The notes: generated by a model not told the origin, from the letters alone. A stretch of DNA of 30,249 bases from Leucobacter sp. UBA1945 (GCA_002336855.1 DDEV01000126.1:15112-45360); one strand, 5' to 3'. Shown: positions 1-8,124, counted from the stretch's first letter. Numbers and translations: made by a program.

Positions 1-43
1 AAGCGGGCGATCGATGAGCGAACTGGTCGGATGCGGCACGAGC

Positions 44-955
44 TCACCTGGCCTCTTCGGCTATGGCGTGCAGCCGAAGAGCTCCACGCTCGCGCTCGGC
101 GCCGAAGCGGAAGAATTCCGTGAGACGCCGCACCGCGGCTTCGCGGTGCTCCTCGGGCCAGTCGTAGAGCCCGGCACCCGACTTCGCACCGAGACGACCG
201 TCGTGCACCTTGCGGCGCAGCAGCTGCTGCGCCTGCGTACTCCGGTCGAGTCGGGGAAAGAGGCGATCGCAGAGGGCGACGAAGATGTCGAGTCCCCCGA
301 GGTCCGCGGTCGCTATCGGGCCGTTGGCGGCCCAGCGGGGGGCCAGGCTGAGCCGTACGACCTCGTCGACCGTCTCCGGGGTGGCGATGCCGCGCTCGAC
401 TAGCGCGTAGCATTCGCGAAGCACCGCGGCCTGGAGCCTGTTGGCGACGAAGCCTTCCACCTCGTGCCGCAGCAGTACCGGGTGTTTGCCGATGCTTCTG
501 GTGAAGTGCTCCACCTGGGCGATTCTGATCGGATCCGAGTCGGGACTGGGGACGATTTCGACGAGAGGAACAGTGTCCGCGGGATTGAAGAAGTGGCAAA
601 CGAGCAGGCGACTCCGATCAACCAGTCCGACTGCAAGCTCACTCGGCATGAAGGTCGACGAGTTCGAGGCGAGCGTGGTACTCGGGGCAGCCGTCTCGAG
701 TGCGCGTAGAAGATCCAGTTTGACCTGGAGTTGCTCGACCACGGCTTCGACGACGATACTGCAGGAGGCGAAGTCGGCCAGGCTCTTCGCTTCGACGAGC
801 GCCTCCTCGAACTCGGGATGACGTGAAATGAAGTCGAACACCCTTCCTTCGGCGCTGTCGCTCAGAATGACTCGGTACCCGGCGCTTGCGCAGGCGATCG
901 CAATGCTCTGCCCCATGAGTCCGAGGCCGATGACGCCGATCATTCTGCGATCCAT
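44..955 (-). CDS. 3-hydroxyacyl-CoA dehydrogenase family protein
   Basis: This 303-residue protein should oxidise a 3-hydroxyacyl-CoA (or a related 3-hydroxy acid) with NAD+ in the cytoplasm. The N-terminal Rossmann motif GLGLMG is at residues 10-15, followed by an Asp (D33) at the end of the second strand, which favours NAD over NADP. The catalytic-type residues are present: S99 in the NSS stretch, H121 in CHFFNP, the Glu in PLVEIV, and N172 in FVANRL. The C-terminal half is the helical 3HCDH domain. The length is normal for single-domain members. The ATG at 955 has a good ribosome site (AAAGGAG, 5 bases upstream). It is divergent from the alcohol dehydrogenase gene, and the 301-bp gap holds operator-like repeats. 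The substrate is unknown; relatives include 3-hydroxybutyryl-CoA, carnitine and L-gulonate dehydrogenases. Confidence 0.88.
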   Translation of the reverse strand: MDRRMIGVIGLGLMGQSIAIACASAGYRVILSDSAEGRVFDFISRHPEFEEALVEAKSLADFASCSIVVEAVVEQLQVKLDLLRALETAAPSTTLASNSSTFMPSELAVGLVDRSRLLVCHFFNPADTVPLVEIVPSPDSDPIRIAQVEHFTRSIGKHPVLLRHEVEGFVANRLQAAVLRECYALVERGIATPETVDEVVRLSLAPRWAANGPIATADLGGLDIFVALCDRLFPRLDRSTQAQQLLRRKVHDGRLGAKSGAGLYDWPEEHREAAVRRLTEFFRFGAERERGALRLHAIAEEAR

Positions 956-1070
956 GAAACTCCTTTGTGCGTCGCCGTGCTGAACCGGACCCGTTGGGGC
1001 GGGCTTCCCGCCTCCGCTCGATCCGAACTCTCAGTGTATGGAGGGCGAAGGTGATTTGGATATGAGAAAT

Positions 1071-1091
1071 GATGCACACGTGATGTGCATC
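1071..1091. promoter_or_regulatory. Perfect inverted repeat GATGCACA-N5-TGTGCATC (operator-like)
   Basis: GATGCACA (1071-1078) and TGTGCATC (1084-1091) are exact reverse complements around a 5-base spacer. The half-site core TGTGCA is the same as in the repeats at 1129-1144 and 4540-4555, but here the two halves point outward. It lies about 116 bp upstream of the 3-hydroxyacyl-CoA dehydrogenase start. It is most likely a binding site for the LysR-type regulator encoded nearby, or for a second regulator using the same core. Confidence 0.6.
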
Positions 1092-1128
1092 GGGCGACCT
1101 CCGGCGTGCACGAGGATCAAAACCTATA

Positions 1129-1144
1129 TGTGCATGTATGCACA
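1129..1144. promoter_or_regulatory. Operator-like repeat TGTGCA-N4-TGCACA upstream of the alcohol dehydrogenase
   Basis: TGTGCAT (1129-1135) and ATGCACA (1138-1144) are exact complements. The 16-bp form TGTGCA-N4-TGCACA matches the repeat at 4540-4555 base for base outside the spacer. If CATTAT at 1192-1197 is the -10 element, the repeat centres near -67, the usual place for a LysR-family recognition site. A further half-site TGTGCAT at 1160-1166 could be the activation half-site nearer the promoter. Confidence 0.65.
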
Positions 1145-1256
1145 CAGAATGAATACAAGTGTGCATTGACTTGAAATACCCGGAAGGAAAGCATTATCGG
1201 GTGGTCACTTTTGATTATGGTCACGCCGTGGTTCCCTCTTGTGAAAGGTATTCGAG

Positions 1257-2387
1257 ATGACGAGCGAGGTTGCTCTGCCTGAATCCATGCTGGCTGCAGT
1301 GCTGCGCACGCAGGACGAACCGGTGTTCAGTCTGGAGCGGATCCCCGTACCGAGACCGAGGACCGGCGAAGTGCTGCTCAAGGTCGAAGCGTGCGGAGTG
1401 TGTCACTCCGACCTGCACGTCGCGCGGGGGCAGATCGCATTCCCGAGACCGGCTGTGCTCGGGCACGAGATGAGCGGCACGGTGGTCGCTCTCGGCCCCG
1501 GCGTCGAGAGCTATCGGATCGGCGATCGAGTCGTCGGAGGCTTCATCATGCCATGCGCCGAATGCGAGAACTGTCTGCGTGGGCGCGACGACATCTGCGA
1601 TGTCTTCTTCGTGAACAACAGATTGAACGGGGCATTGCTCGATGGCGAGTCCCGTCTGGTGGATGCTGACGGCTCGCGGATCAACATGTACTCAGCCGCC
1701 GGATTCGCGGAGTACGCTGTGATCCCCGCCAGCGCACTGGCCCTCGTCGACGAGCAGCTCGATCTCGCGTCTACCGCCGTGCTCGGCTGCGCAGGAATGA
1801 CCGCCTACAGTGCGGTGACGAGGGGTGCGGGAGATGTGCGGGGCGCGGTGGTGTGCATCATCGCGGTCGGTGGGGTCGGGCTCAGCATCACCCAGGTGGT
1901 CGCGGCACTCGGCGCTCAGCAGATCATCGCCGTGGACGTGAGCGACGAGAAGCTCGAACTCGCCGTGAAACTGGGCGCGACTCACACCGTGAACGCCCGG
2001 AACAGCGATGTCATCGAGACGGTGAAGGCGCTTTCGGAGGGCGGCGTCGAGTTCGCCTTCGAGGCGCTCGGAAGTCCGTTGACGCTCGGCCAGGCGGTTC
2101 GGGTACTCGGGGAGGGAGGCCGCGCGGTCGCCGTGGGGCTGGCGTCCGGAGACGCAGAGGTGACTGTACCGATCACGAACTTCGTACGTCGGGGCCAAGA
2201 GCTCATCGGCTCGTACGGAGCGAGGACCCGAGCAGACCTTCCGGCGGTGCAAGAGCTTGCGCGAGGAGGGGGTTTCTCCATCGCGAACCTGGTCACCGAC
2301 ACGTATCCGCTCGAGCGGATCAACGAGGCTTATGCCGACCTTGCAGCGGGTGCTATTCGCGGCCGCGCGGTGATCAAGATCGGCTGA
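1257..2387 (+). CDS. Zinc-dependent alcohol dehydrogenase (MDR superfamily)
   Basis: This 376-residue medium-chain dehydrogenase should oxidise an alcohol to an aldehyde or ketone using NAD+. Catalytic-zinc residues C47 (in ACGVCHSD) and GHE with H70 are present. The structural-zinc lobe is complete, with four cysteines at 100, 103, 106 and 114. The third catalytic-zinc position is the Cys in the GCAG stretch. A nucleotide-binding GGVGLS motif and a downstream acidic residue (VDVSDEK) complete the Rossmann fold. The length is typical of class-III-like or benzyl-alcohol-type MDR enzymes. The ATG is preceded by GAAAGG at an 8-base spacing. The stop is only 3 bases from the next gene, so both are probably co-transcribed. 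The substrate cannot be read from sequence. Confidence 0.92.
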   Translation: MTSEVALPESMLAAVLRTQDEPVFSLERIPVPRPRTGEVLLKVEACGVCHSDLHVARGQIAFPRPAVLGHEMSGTVVALGPGVESYRIGDRVVGGFIMPCAECENCLRGRDDICDVFFVNNRLNGALLDGESRLVDADGSRINMYSAAGFAEYAVIPASALALVDEQLDLASTAVLGCAGMTAYSAVTRGAGDVRGAVVCIIAVGGVGLSITQVVAALGAQQIIAVDVSDEKLELAVKLGATHTVNARNSDVIETVKALSEGGVEFAFEALGSPLTLGQAVRVLGEGGRAVAVGLASGDAEVTVPITNFVRRGQELIGSYGARTRADLPAVQELARGGGFSIANLVTDTYPLERINEAYADLAAGAIRGRAVIKIG

Positions 2388-2390
2388 GCC

Positions 2391-3605
2391 GTGGCTGATC
2401 AGGGTGATACATGGCTGGGTCTGATGCGCGATGCCGTCGCGAGCGGAGGTCGGCGCGCCGAACTGCGCGATCTTGTTGCAGAGCTCGAACCGTTGCGAGT
2501 GAGATTTGAGCTCGACGGCGTCGACCCGAGGGGAATCGACGTGCGCTTCGAGCCGCAGAAAGGGCCACGCCTCGACGAACGGGGTGGTCCTGCCGAGGTC
2601 GTGATATCCGGGAGCATCGGTGCATGGCTCGAAGTACTGAGCGGAGACGTTCCCTATGTCCGTCAGGTGAATGTCGCTCATGGGCGGTTCTCTGTTCAAG
2701 GGTCGGCCGTGCATCTCTCGTGGTTGATGCCGGTGCTCTCTGAGATGCTCTCCCCCGAGTGGAGACCCGCAGGAGCCATTTCGCTCAGGGCAGCACCCGC
2801 AGTCGGGGTGATCTCGGGCCAATATGTCGAGTCATCGGACAGTCAGGTCTACTTGGAGACCACCGGCAGCGGGCCGGCTGTGATCCTGCTGCACACCGCC
2901 GGCCGTGACGCACGGCAGTGGCATCCGGTGATGGCCCGTTTGGCTGCAAAGTTCACGCTTTACGCCCCGGACCTTCCTGGTCGAGGGCGGAGCGAACCGG
3001 TTGCAGGGGACGGCGGATACCTCGACGAAGTCGCGGATATCGCCTCGTGGATTCGTGGGCTGGCAGATTCGCTCGGCCTCGAGAGCTACCTCATCGCAGG
3101 ATGCTCGCTCGGTGGGAACCTTGCGCTGCTGCTCGGAGCGAGCGATCCGAGAGTGAGAGGAGTGCTTGCGTTGCAGGGTGCCGACTGCACGCCGACGATC
3201 TCCGCGGGGAGCCTTGCCATGATGGATCATCCGAGGGTATCGCTCCCGCACTCGAACATAAACTTCAGTATGAGCCTGATCGGCAAGGACACCGACGCGG
3301 ATGCGCGTGAAGCTATCCGTCGCGGCGTGCGCACCATTAACGCGCCGGCGCAGCGCGCGGACCTCACCGCCTATGCCGGTTGCGACATCAGGGCGCTGAT
3401 GCCAAAGGTCAGCTGTCCGGTCGTGCTTTTTCGAGGGGAGGACGATTGGATCGTCGATGAAGACATGGTGCGTGCGACCGCGAGTCGCCTGGTGAATGCT
3501 GCGGAGGTCCGGGTGATCGGCGCGCCCGGGGTCGGCCACTTTCCGCACGTGGAGAGACCGGAGCTGGTGGCCGAGATGCTCTGCGAGCTGCACGGCGCCG
3601 GGTGA
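2391..3605 (+). CDS. SCP2-like domain fused to an alpha/beta hydrolase
   Basis: This is a 404-residue protein in two parts. Residues about 1-130 resemble a sterol-carrier-protein-2-type lipid-binding fold: ISGSIGAWLEVLSG, then a VNVAHGRFSVQG stretch and a helical end. Residues about 145-404 are an alpha/beta hydrolase with the strand-turn LLHTAGRD, nucleophile S239 in GCSLGG, acid D352 in the EDDW stretch, and H383 in VGHFPH. The hydrolase part resembles the esterase and ring-opening lactonase or C-C hydrolase group. The GTG start lies 3 bases after the alcohol dehydrogenase stop with only a weak ribosome site, which suggests translational coupling. The SCP2-like part may present a hydrophobic or CoA-linked substrate to the hydrolase; that is inference. 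It converges on the LysR gene. Confidence 0.82.
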   Translation: MADQGDTWLGLMRDAVASGGRRAELRDLVAELEPLRVRFELDGVDPRGIDVRFEPQKGPRLDERGGPAEVVISGSIGAWLEVLSGDVPYVRQVNVAHGRFSVQGSAVHLSWLMPVLSEMLSPEWRPAGAISLRAAPAVGVISGQYVESSDSQVYLETTGSGPAVILLHTAGRDARQWHPVMARLAAKFTLYAPDLPGRGRSEPVAGDGGYLDEVADIASWIRGLADSLGLESYLIAGCSLGGNLALLLGASDPRVRGVLALQGADCTPTISAGSLAMMDHPRVSLPHSNINFSMSLIGKDTDADAREAIRRGVRTINAPAQRADLTAYAGCDIRALMPKVSCPVVLFRGEDDWIVDEDMVRATASRLVNAAEVRVIGAPGVGHFPHVERPELVAEMLCELHGAG

Positions 3606-3622
3606 GGTCAGAGGTCGACTGG

Positions 3623-4519
3623 TCAGCGCAGAAACTCGTGTTGACGAGACCTGATCTCTTCTTGAATCGACACCAGAACTGCCTGCGTGCTCGGTGAATT
3701 CGCTGACTCGATGCGCATGACCGCGCCGATCTGCCGCTTGCGTTCGACCTGGTCGCGCAATACCGGAATGAGCGGTGTCTCTTCGTCGACCACGAACGAA
3801 GGTAGCAGAGCGATGCCGCCGTGGTGCAGGGCGGCCATCCTCTGCGTGAAGATCCCGGTGCTCTGGAAGAACGCGTGCGGAGCGGGAAGCCCCGAGCCGA
3901 CTCTGCCGAGCTCGGGCACCTGCAGATCCGTCTCGATGTAGGAGATCAGTGTGTGCTTGCGCAGGTCGTCAAGTGCTTGGGGAGTGCCGTTTCGTTCCAA
4001 GTACTGCGAAGTTGCGTAGAGCCGCAGGTAGTACTGCGTGAGCGGGACGTACAGCGTGTTTCTGACAGAGGGCTGGCCGATCACGATCTCGATGTCCACT
4101 CCCGATCTGTGCTGACTGACCCTGCGCGTCGAACTGACGACCTCGACGCTGAGATTAGGGTTGTCGCGCTGCACCGCGACAGTTGCGGGGGTTACGTAGC
4201 GCATGCTGAACGCATCGGGTGTGCTCAAGCGGACGATGCCGGAGAGCCCCGGTGCGTCGCTCGCATAGTTGCTGAGGGAGGCGAGGCCTGCCTCGATCTG
4301 CTCTGCGACGCGCAGCGCTTCTGCACCGAGCGCGGTGAGCTCCCAGCCATCGTTCCCTCGCACGAAGGTCCGTCCTCCGAGCGCGGTGTCCAACTCCACA
4401 ATTCGTCTGGACACCGTGGTGTGCGTCGTCCCGAGTGCACTCGCTGCAGCCTTGAACTTTCCGAGTCTCGCCACTGCGAGCAAGACGAGCAGGTCGTCTG
4501 CATGTGGAGCTGTCTGCAT
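3623..4519 (-). CDS. LysR-type transcriptional regulator
   Basis: This 298-residue protein has the usual LysR length. Residues about 10-65 form the winged helix-turn-helix, with the core KAAASALGTTHTTVSRRI and the wing ending GWELTALG. Residues about 90-290 are the periplasmic-binding-protein-like effector domain. The gene is divergent from the ABC transporter operon and ends 17 bases from the hydrolase gene. The ribosome site GGAGG lies 8 bases before the ATG. A perfect inverted repeat (4538-4557) lies just upstream, and a matching one precedes the alcohol dehydrogenase. It is therefore the best candidate regulator for the whole locus and probably represses its own gene. The effector is unknown; LysR regulators usually sense a pathway substrate or intermediate. 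Confidence 0.92.
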   Translation of the reverse strand: MQTAPHADDLLVLLAVARLGKFKAAASALGTTHTTVSRRIVELDTALGGRTFVRGNDGWELTALGAEALRVAEQIEAGLASLSNYASDAPGLSGIVRLSTPDAFSMRYVTPATVAVQRDNPNLSVEVVSSTRRVSQHRSGVDIEIVIGQPSVRNTLYVPLTQYYLRLYATSQYLERNGTPQALDDLRKHTLISYIETDLQVPELGRVGSGLPAPHAFFQSTGIFTQRMAALHHGGIALLPSFVVDEETPLIPVLRDQVERKRQIGAVMRIESANSPSTQAVLVSIQEEIRSRQHEFLR

Positions 4520-4537
4520 AACTCATGCCTCCGTCGC

Positions 4538-4557
4538 CATGTGCAAAAATGCACATG
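4538..4557. promoter_or_regulatory. Perfect inverted repeat CATGTGCA-N4-TGCACATG (probable LysR operator)
   Basis: CATGTGCA (4538-4545) and TGCACATG (4550-4557) are exact complements around AAAA. The repeat begins 18 bp upstream of the LysR start codon. It centres about 64 bp before the predicted transcription start of the transporter operon, which is the classical LysR recognition-site position. It shares the core TGTGCA-N4-TGCACA with 1129-1144. Confidence 0.72.
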
Positions 4558-4576
4558 CAGTCTTTGGTTTCTAAGA

Positions 4577-4605
4577 TTGAATTGTAGTTCTGTACCTGGG
4601 ATATT
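4577..4605 (+). promoter_or_regulatory. Candidate promoter of the ABC transporter operon
   Basis: TTGAAT (4577-4582) and GATATT (4600-4605) are separated by 17 bases and match the housekeeping -35 and -10 consensus at four of six positions each. The start of transcription would be near 4612, giving a 5' leader of about 155 bases before the first permease. The operator-like repeat ends 19 bp upstream of the -35 element. Confidence 0.5.
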
Positions 4606-4767
4606 CGTCAAGTACTCAAGGTGTCGCCCGGACGGCGTCATTCCTGGGAAAGGCATCCCGCGGATTGCGACTTTCGCGGCATCCGAGGCGCGTATGACAG
4701 GTCTGTGCTCGCGGCCAAGGTTTGGCCCGAGATAGTTGCTCAAAGAAGAGAAGGACAAGGTGATCCG

Positions 4768-5652
4768 ATGTTGGACGTAATCGTCTACGGACTGCTCACT
4801 GGGGGTGTACTCGCCCTCGTCGCAGTCGGGCTCAGCCTCATCTTCGGCATCATGGACATCGTGAACTTCGCTCACGGCGAGTTCGTGATGATCGGGATGC
4901 TCGCGACGGCGACGATGTCGATCTCGAGCGGACTCAGCCCGTACGTCGTGCTTCCGCTCGTCGCGGTGACGGGAGCGCTCATCGGCCTGGTGATCCACTA
5001 CGGGATCATCGTGCATACGCTGGGCAAGTCCCTGTACGTGCAAGTCTTCGCGACCTTCGGGCTGAGCATTCTGCTGCAGTCCATCGCGGTCATGGTCTTC
5101 GGCACTCGCTACGTGGCGCTCGACGATCCGGTCGCATCCTCCCGCGTGAACATTCTGGGCGTGCACGTCGAGGCAGCGAAGCTCGTTGCGTTCCTCGTGG
5201 GCGTCGCGCTAGTCATCGGGATTTGGTTGTTCATGCACCGCACTCGCGCAGGCCGCGAGATTCGCGCGGTGTCGCAGGACACCTTCGCGGCTCGAGTGAT
5301 CGGCCTGCGTCCGGGTAAGGCCTACCTCATCATCTTCGTCATCGGTGTGGTCTTTGCGGTGATCGCGGGAGGCCTGATGGTCCCGTCGCAGATCGCGAAC
5401 GCATTCAGCGGCACCAACTGGACGTTGATCAGCTTCGTGGTCGTGGTACTCGGAGGCTTCGGCTCGGTTCCCGGCGCGCTCGTCGGCGGTCTCATCGTCG
5501 GGGTCGTTCAGGCGTTCACGGGCGTCTACCTCGGCACTCAGTGGCAGCAGGCATCCATCTTCGTTATTTTCGTTTTGGTGCTGTTGCTGCGCCCGCAAGG
5601 CCTCTTCGGGCGGAAGAGCGGCGACAGCGCACTTGTTGGGGGGCACGAGTAG
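4768..5652 (+). CDS. Branched-chain amino acid-type ABC transporter permease (LivH family)
   Basis: This 294-residue integral membrane protein is one half of the translocation channel. Its N-terminus is the typical hydrophobic start with the family motifs AVGLSLIFGIMD and NFAHGEF. About eight membrane segments follow, and the conserved VLGGFGSVPGALVGG loop is near the C-terminus. The open frame extends upstream to 4621, but that part is polar and unlike the family. The ATG at 4768 has the extended ribosome site AAGGTGATC and gives the family's usual length and start. It is the first gene of a five-gene transporter set and is divergent from the LysR gene. The substrate is not set by family alone: LivH-type systems move amino acids, amides, urea and aromatic acids. 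Confidence 0.93.
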   Translation: MLDVIVYGLLTGGVLALVAVGLSLIFGIMDIVNFAHGEFVMIGMLATATMSISSGLSPYVVLPLVAVTGALIGLVIHYGIIVHTLGKSLYVQVFATFGLSILLQSIAVMVFGTRYVALDDPVASSRVNILGVHVEAAKLVAFLVGVALVIGIWLFMHRTRAGREIRAVSQDTFAARVIGLRPGKAYLIIFVIGVVFAVIAGGLMVPSQIANAFSGTNWTLISFVVVVLGGFGSVPGALVGGLIVGVVQAFTGVYLGTQWQQASIFVIFVLVLLLRPQGLFGRKSGDSALVGGHE

Positions 5653-5655
5653 ATC

Positions 5656-6690
5656 ATGCGCACTAGATTCATCATTCTCGGAGCTCTTTCCGTGATCACG
5701 ATCCTCGTCGGTATGTTCTCGACGAACCGGTTCTTTCTCGACACACTGGTGCTCGGGCTGATCTTCGCGGCCTTCGCGACCTCATGGAATTTCGCAGGAG
5801 GTATGACGGGGCTCTTCTCGCTCGGGCACGGAGGCCTCTTCGCGGTCGGCGCATACACGCCCGTGCTGCTGAAGCAGTACTTCGCGGTTCCCACTCTCGC
5901 CGGTGTCTTGCTGGCCGCAGTATTCGCCGCAATCGCCGCGCTGCTCATCGGCGTGATGTCGCTGAGATTGCGTGGCCACTACTTCGCGCTGGCCACACTC
6001 GCATTCACCGTGATCGTCACGATCATCCTGACCAACTTCAGCTCGGTCACTGGAGGAGACGAAGGCATCAGCCTGCCCTTCCAGAACAGCGCTCTAGACC
6101 TTGTGTTCGCCGAGAAGTCGAGCTATCTGTATCTTGCGCTCGGATTGTACGTCGTGACCGCCGCCACTGCGATCTTCGTCATCGACACGAAACTCGGGTT
6201 TCGGATGCGGGCTCTCCGCGAGGACGAGATCACGGCGCGTTCGATGGGCGTTCCTGCGCTGCAGACGAAGCTGATGGCGGTGATCCTCAGCGGCTTCTTC
6301 AGCGGCCTAGCCGGGGCGGTGTTCGCGCACTACACGCTCTACATCACTCCCGGAAACACCGCCGCAGTGTCGGTGAGCCTGCAGCCCGCGCTCATGGCCA
6401 TCATCGGCGGGATGGCGGGTGTCTTCGGACCGCTCATCGGCGCGATGATCATCGTGCTGCTGAAGCAGCAGCTGATCACCGTCTTCGGTGCGGACATTCC
6501 CGGGCTTTCGAACGCGTTCTTCGGCGGCTTGCTGCTGATCTCGATTCTGCTGCTCCCGAACGGCATCATGAGCTTCTTCAATATGGGGCCGTTCAGGAAG
6601 TTCGGGCAGAAGATCAAGACCGCCGAACGAAGAAGCCAGAATAAATCAGCCCAGAAAGCTGCTGCCCGCACGACGGAGGAAGCACGATGA
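5656..6690 (+). CDS. Branched-chain amino acid-type ABC transporter permease (LivM family)
   Basis: This 344-residue membrane protein is the second channel half. It has about nine hydrophobic segments. The family landmarks are FSLGHGGLFAVGAY near residues 50-65, the LRLRGHYFALATLAF stretch, and the cytoplasmic coupling loop with MRALREDEITARSMG. A basic, lysine-rich tail of about 35 residues ends the protein. The gene begins 3 bases after the LivH-type stop and overlaps the next gene by 4 bases (ATGA), so the operon is tightly coupled. Confidence 0.93.
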   Translation: MRTRFIILGALSVITILVGMFSTNRFFLDTLVLGLIFAAFATSWNFAGGMTGLFSLGHGGLFAVGAYTPVLLKQYFAVPTLAGVLLAAVFAAIAALLIGVMSLRLRGHYFALATLAFTVIVTIILTNFSSVTGGDEGISLPFQNSALDLVFAEKSSYLYLALGLYVVTAATAIFVIDTKLGFRMRALREDEITARSMGVPALQTKLMAVILSGFFSGLAGAVFAHYTLYITPGNTAAVSVSLQPALMAIIGGMAGVFGPLIGAMIIVLLKQQLITVFGADIPGLSNAFFGGLLLISILLLPNGIMSFFNMGPFRKFGQKIKTAERRSQNKSAQKAAARTTEEAR

Positions 6691-7433
6691 GCAACATTCT
6701 CGAAGTCGAGCGTGTCAACCTCGCGAGAGGCGGCCTGCAGATTCTCTCCGAGCTGAGCTTCAACGTTCGCGAGAATCACATTACAAGCCTGATCGGCCCG
6801 AACGGTGCTGGGAAGACCACCGTGTTCAACGCTATCTCGGGATTCATGAAGGCGGACTCGGGAACGATCCGGTTCGAGGATCGCGTGGTCACCGGGATGC
6901 TCCCCGAAAAATTGACCTCGAAGGGATTGGCTCGGACGTTCCAGAGGGTGCGCGGTCTCCCTTCTCTCAGCGTGCGAGACAACCTGGTGATTGGGGCTTT
7001 CAACCACACCAACTCGGTCAAGGCGGCGCGTGCGCAAGCGGACGAGCTTCTCGAAGCTCTTCAGCTGACGGAGGTCGCCGACGCGAACGCGGCGTCGCTG
7101 CCGATCGGTACGCGCAAGATCCTCGAGGTCGGCCGCGTACTGTCGACAAAACCGAAGCTCGTGCTGCTCGACGAGGTGATGGGCGGTCTCGGACCGACAG
7201 AAGTCAAGGTCATGGTCGAGTTCATCCGGGGACTGCCTGGCCAGGGCGTCAGCGTGCTGCTGGTCGAACATCACATGGAAGCGGTGATGTCTGTCTCGGA
7301 CCACATCATCGCGATCAACCGGGGCAAGAACCTCGCAGAGGGAACACCCGACGAGATCGCAAACGATCACGGAGTGATCGAGGCATACCTGGGAGGAGGT
7401 ATCGACGATGGGATCGCCGATGCTGAAGCTTGA
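6687..7433 (+). CDS. ABC transporter ATP-binding protein (LivG family)
   Basis: This 248-residue ATPase energises the transporter. Walker A GPNGAGKT is at 37-44, Walker B LVLLDE at 158-163, and the switch histidine is H195 in VEHH. The helical-domain signature is degenerate: the usual LSxGQ is replaced by LPIGT (138-142). The D-loop region reads EVMGGLGP where most members have EPAAGLNP. These changes resemble a known LivG subgroup that keeps the reversed pattern and pairs with a canonical LivF partner, so the protein is probably functional. The ribosome site GGAGGAAG lies inside the end of the permease gene. The 3' end overlaps the next gene by 26 bases. Confidence 0.93.
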   Translation: MSNILEVERVNLARGGLQILSELSFNVRENHITSLIGPNGAGKTTVFNAISGFMKADSGTIRFEDRVVTGMLPEKLTSKGLARTFQRVRGLPSLSVRDNLVIGAFNHTNSVKAARAQADELLEALQLTEVADANAASLPIGTRKILEVGRVLSTKPKLVLLDEVMGGLGPTEVKVMVEFIRGLPGQGVSVLLVEHHMEAVMSVSDHIIAINRGKNLAEGTPDEIANDHGVIEAYLGGGIDDGIADAEA

Positions 7434-8124
7434 AAACATCGATCTCGCCTACGGAGAGGCGAAGGTGCTATTCGACGTATCGTTGGAGGTGCAGCAGGGG
7501 GAGATCGTCGCGCTTCTCGGTTCCAACGGGGCCGGCAAGTCGAGCACGCTCAAGGCGATCTCAGGGCTCGAACGAGTGTCTTCCGGTCGAATCTTCTTCG
7601 ACGGAGAGAACCTGACGAATCGGCCGAGTTCGGAGATAGTGAAGCGCGGACTCTCGCACACCCCGGAGGGTCGGCGACTCTTCCCGCGCATGTCCGTGGA
7701 GGAGAATCTGCTGCTCGGGCTGCGCCGGGGGACGAAGGGCGTGAAATCGAAGGAACTTCTGGATCGCGCGTTCGAGATGTTCCCAGTGCTCAAGGAACGT
7801 CGCAAGCAGTATGCCGGACTCATGAGTGGCGGCGAGCAGCAGCAGTGCTCGATCGCTCGTGCACTGATGTCGGAGCCCCGCTTCGTGCTGATGGACGAGC
7901 CTTCACTCGGACTTGCACCTCAGATCATCGCGGATGTGTTTCGCGTGATCCGGGAGATTCGCGATTCCGGCGTCACCGTGCTCCTGGTCGAGCAGAACAT
8001 GGTGCAGTCGCTCGCGATCGCCGATCGAGCGTATGTGCTCGAGCGCGGCCGGGTGACGCTCTCGGGCGACGCGAAGACCCTGAGCAAGGATCCGGCACTG
8101 CAAAAGGCCTATCTCGGCGCTTGA
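7408..8124 (+). CDS. ABC transporter ATP-binding protein (LivF family)
   Basis: This 238-residue ATPase is the partner of the LivG-type subunit. Walker A GSNGAGKS is at 38-45. The signature MSGGEQQQ is canonical. Walker B is FVLMDEPSLGLAPQ, and the switch region is VEQNM. The ATG at 7408 was chosen over the in-frame ATG at 7420 because GGAGGAGGT ends 8 bases before it. The gene starts inside the livG-like frame, indicating coupled translation. With one normal and one degenerate signature in the pair, the two ATP sites of the heterodimer are probably unequal. Confidence 0.94.
   Translation: MGSPMLKLENIDLAYGEAKVLFDVSLEVQQGEIVALLGSNGAGKSSTLKAISGLERVSSGRIFFDGENLTNRPSSEIVKRGLSHTPEGRRLFPRMSVEENLLLGLRRGTKGVKSKELLDRAFEMFPVLKERRKQYAGLMSGGEQQQCSIARALMSEPRFVLMDEPSLGLAPQIIADVFRVIREIRDSGVTVLLVEQNMVQSLAIADRAYVLERGRVTLSGDAKTLSKDPALQKAYLGA

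Larger units (their letters stand above)
956..1256. promoter_or_regulatory. Divergent intergenic region with repeated TGTGCAT half-sites
   Basis: These 301 bp separate two divergent genes and are visibly richer in A+T than the coding DNA. They hold five copies of TGTGCAT or its complement ATGCACA: at 1072, 1084, 1129, 1138 and 1160. Two pairs form perfect inverted repeats, listed separately. No open frame here looks coding. Possible promoter parts for the rightward gene are TTGACT (1166-1171) or TTGAAA (1171-1176) with CATTAT (1192-1197). The spacings of 20 and 15 bases are not ideal, as is often seen at activator-dependent promoters. The ribosome site for the rightward gene is GAAAGG, ending at 1248. 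Confidence 0.6.

Noticed and set aside
1..47. Possible next gene on the minus strand starting at GTG 47, overlapping the dehydrogenase stop (GTGA).
   Set aside because: Only 15 codons are visible before the window edge, with no good ribosome site; coding cannot be judged.
4621..4767. Upstream extension of the LivH-type permease frame.
   Set aside because: The added residues are polar and unlike the family; the ATG at 4768 has an extended ribosome site and a typical N-terminus.
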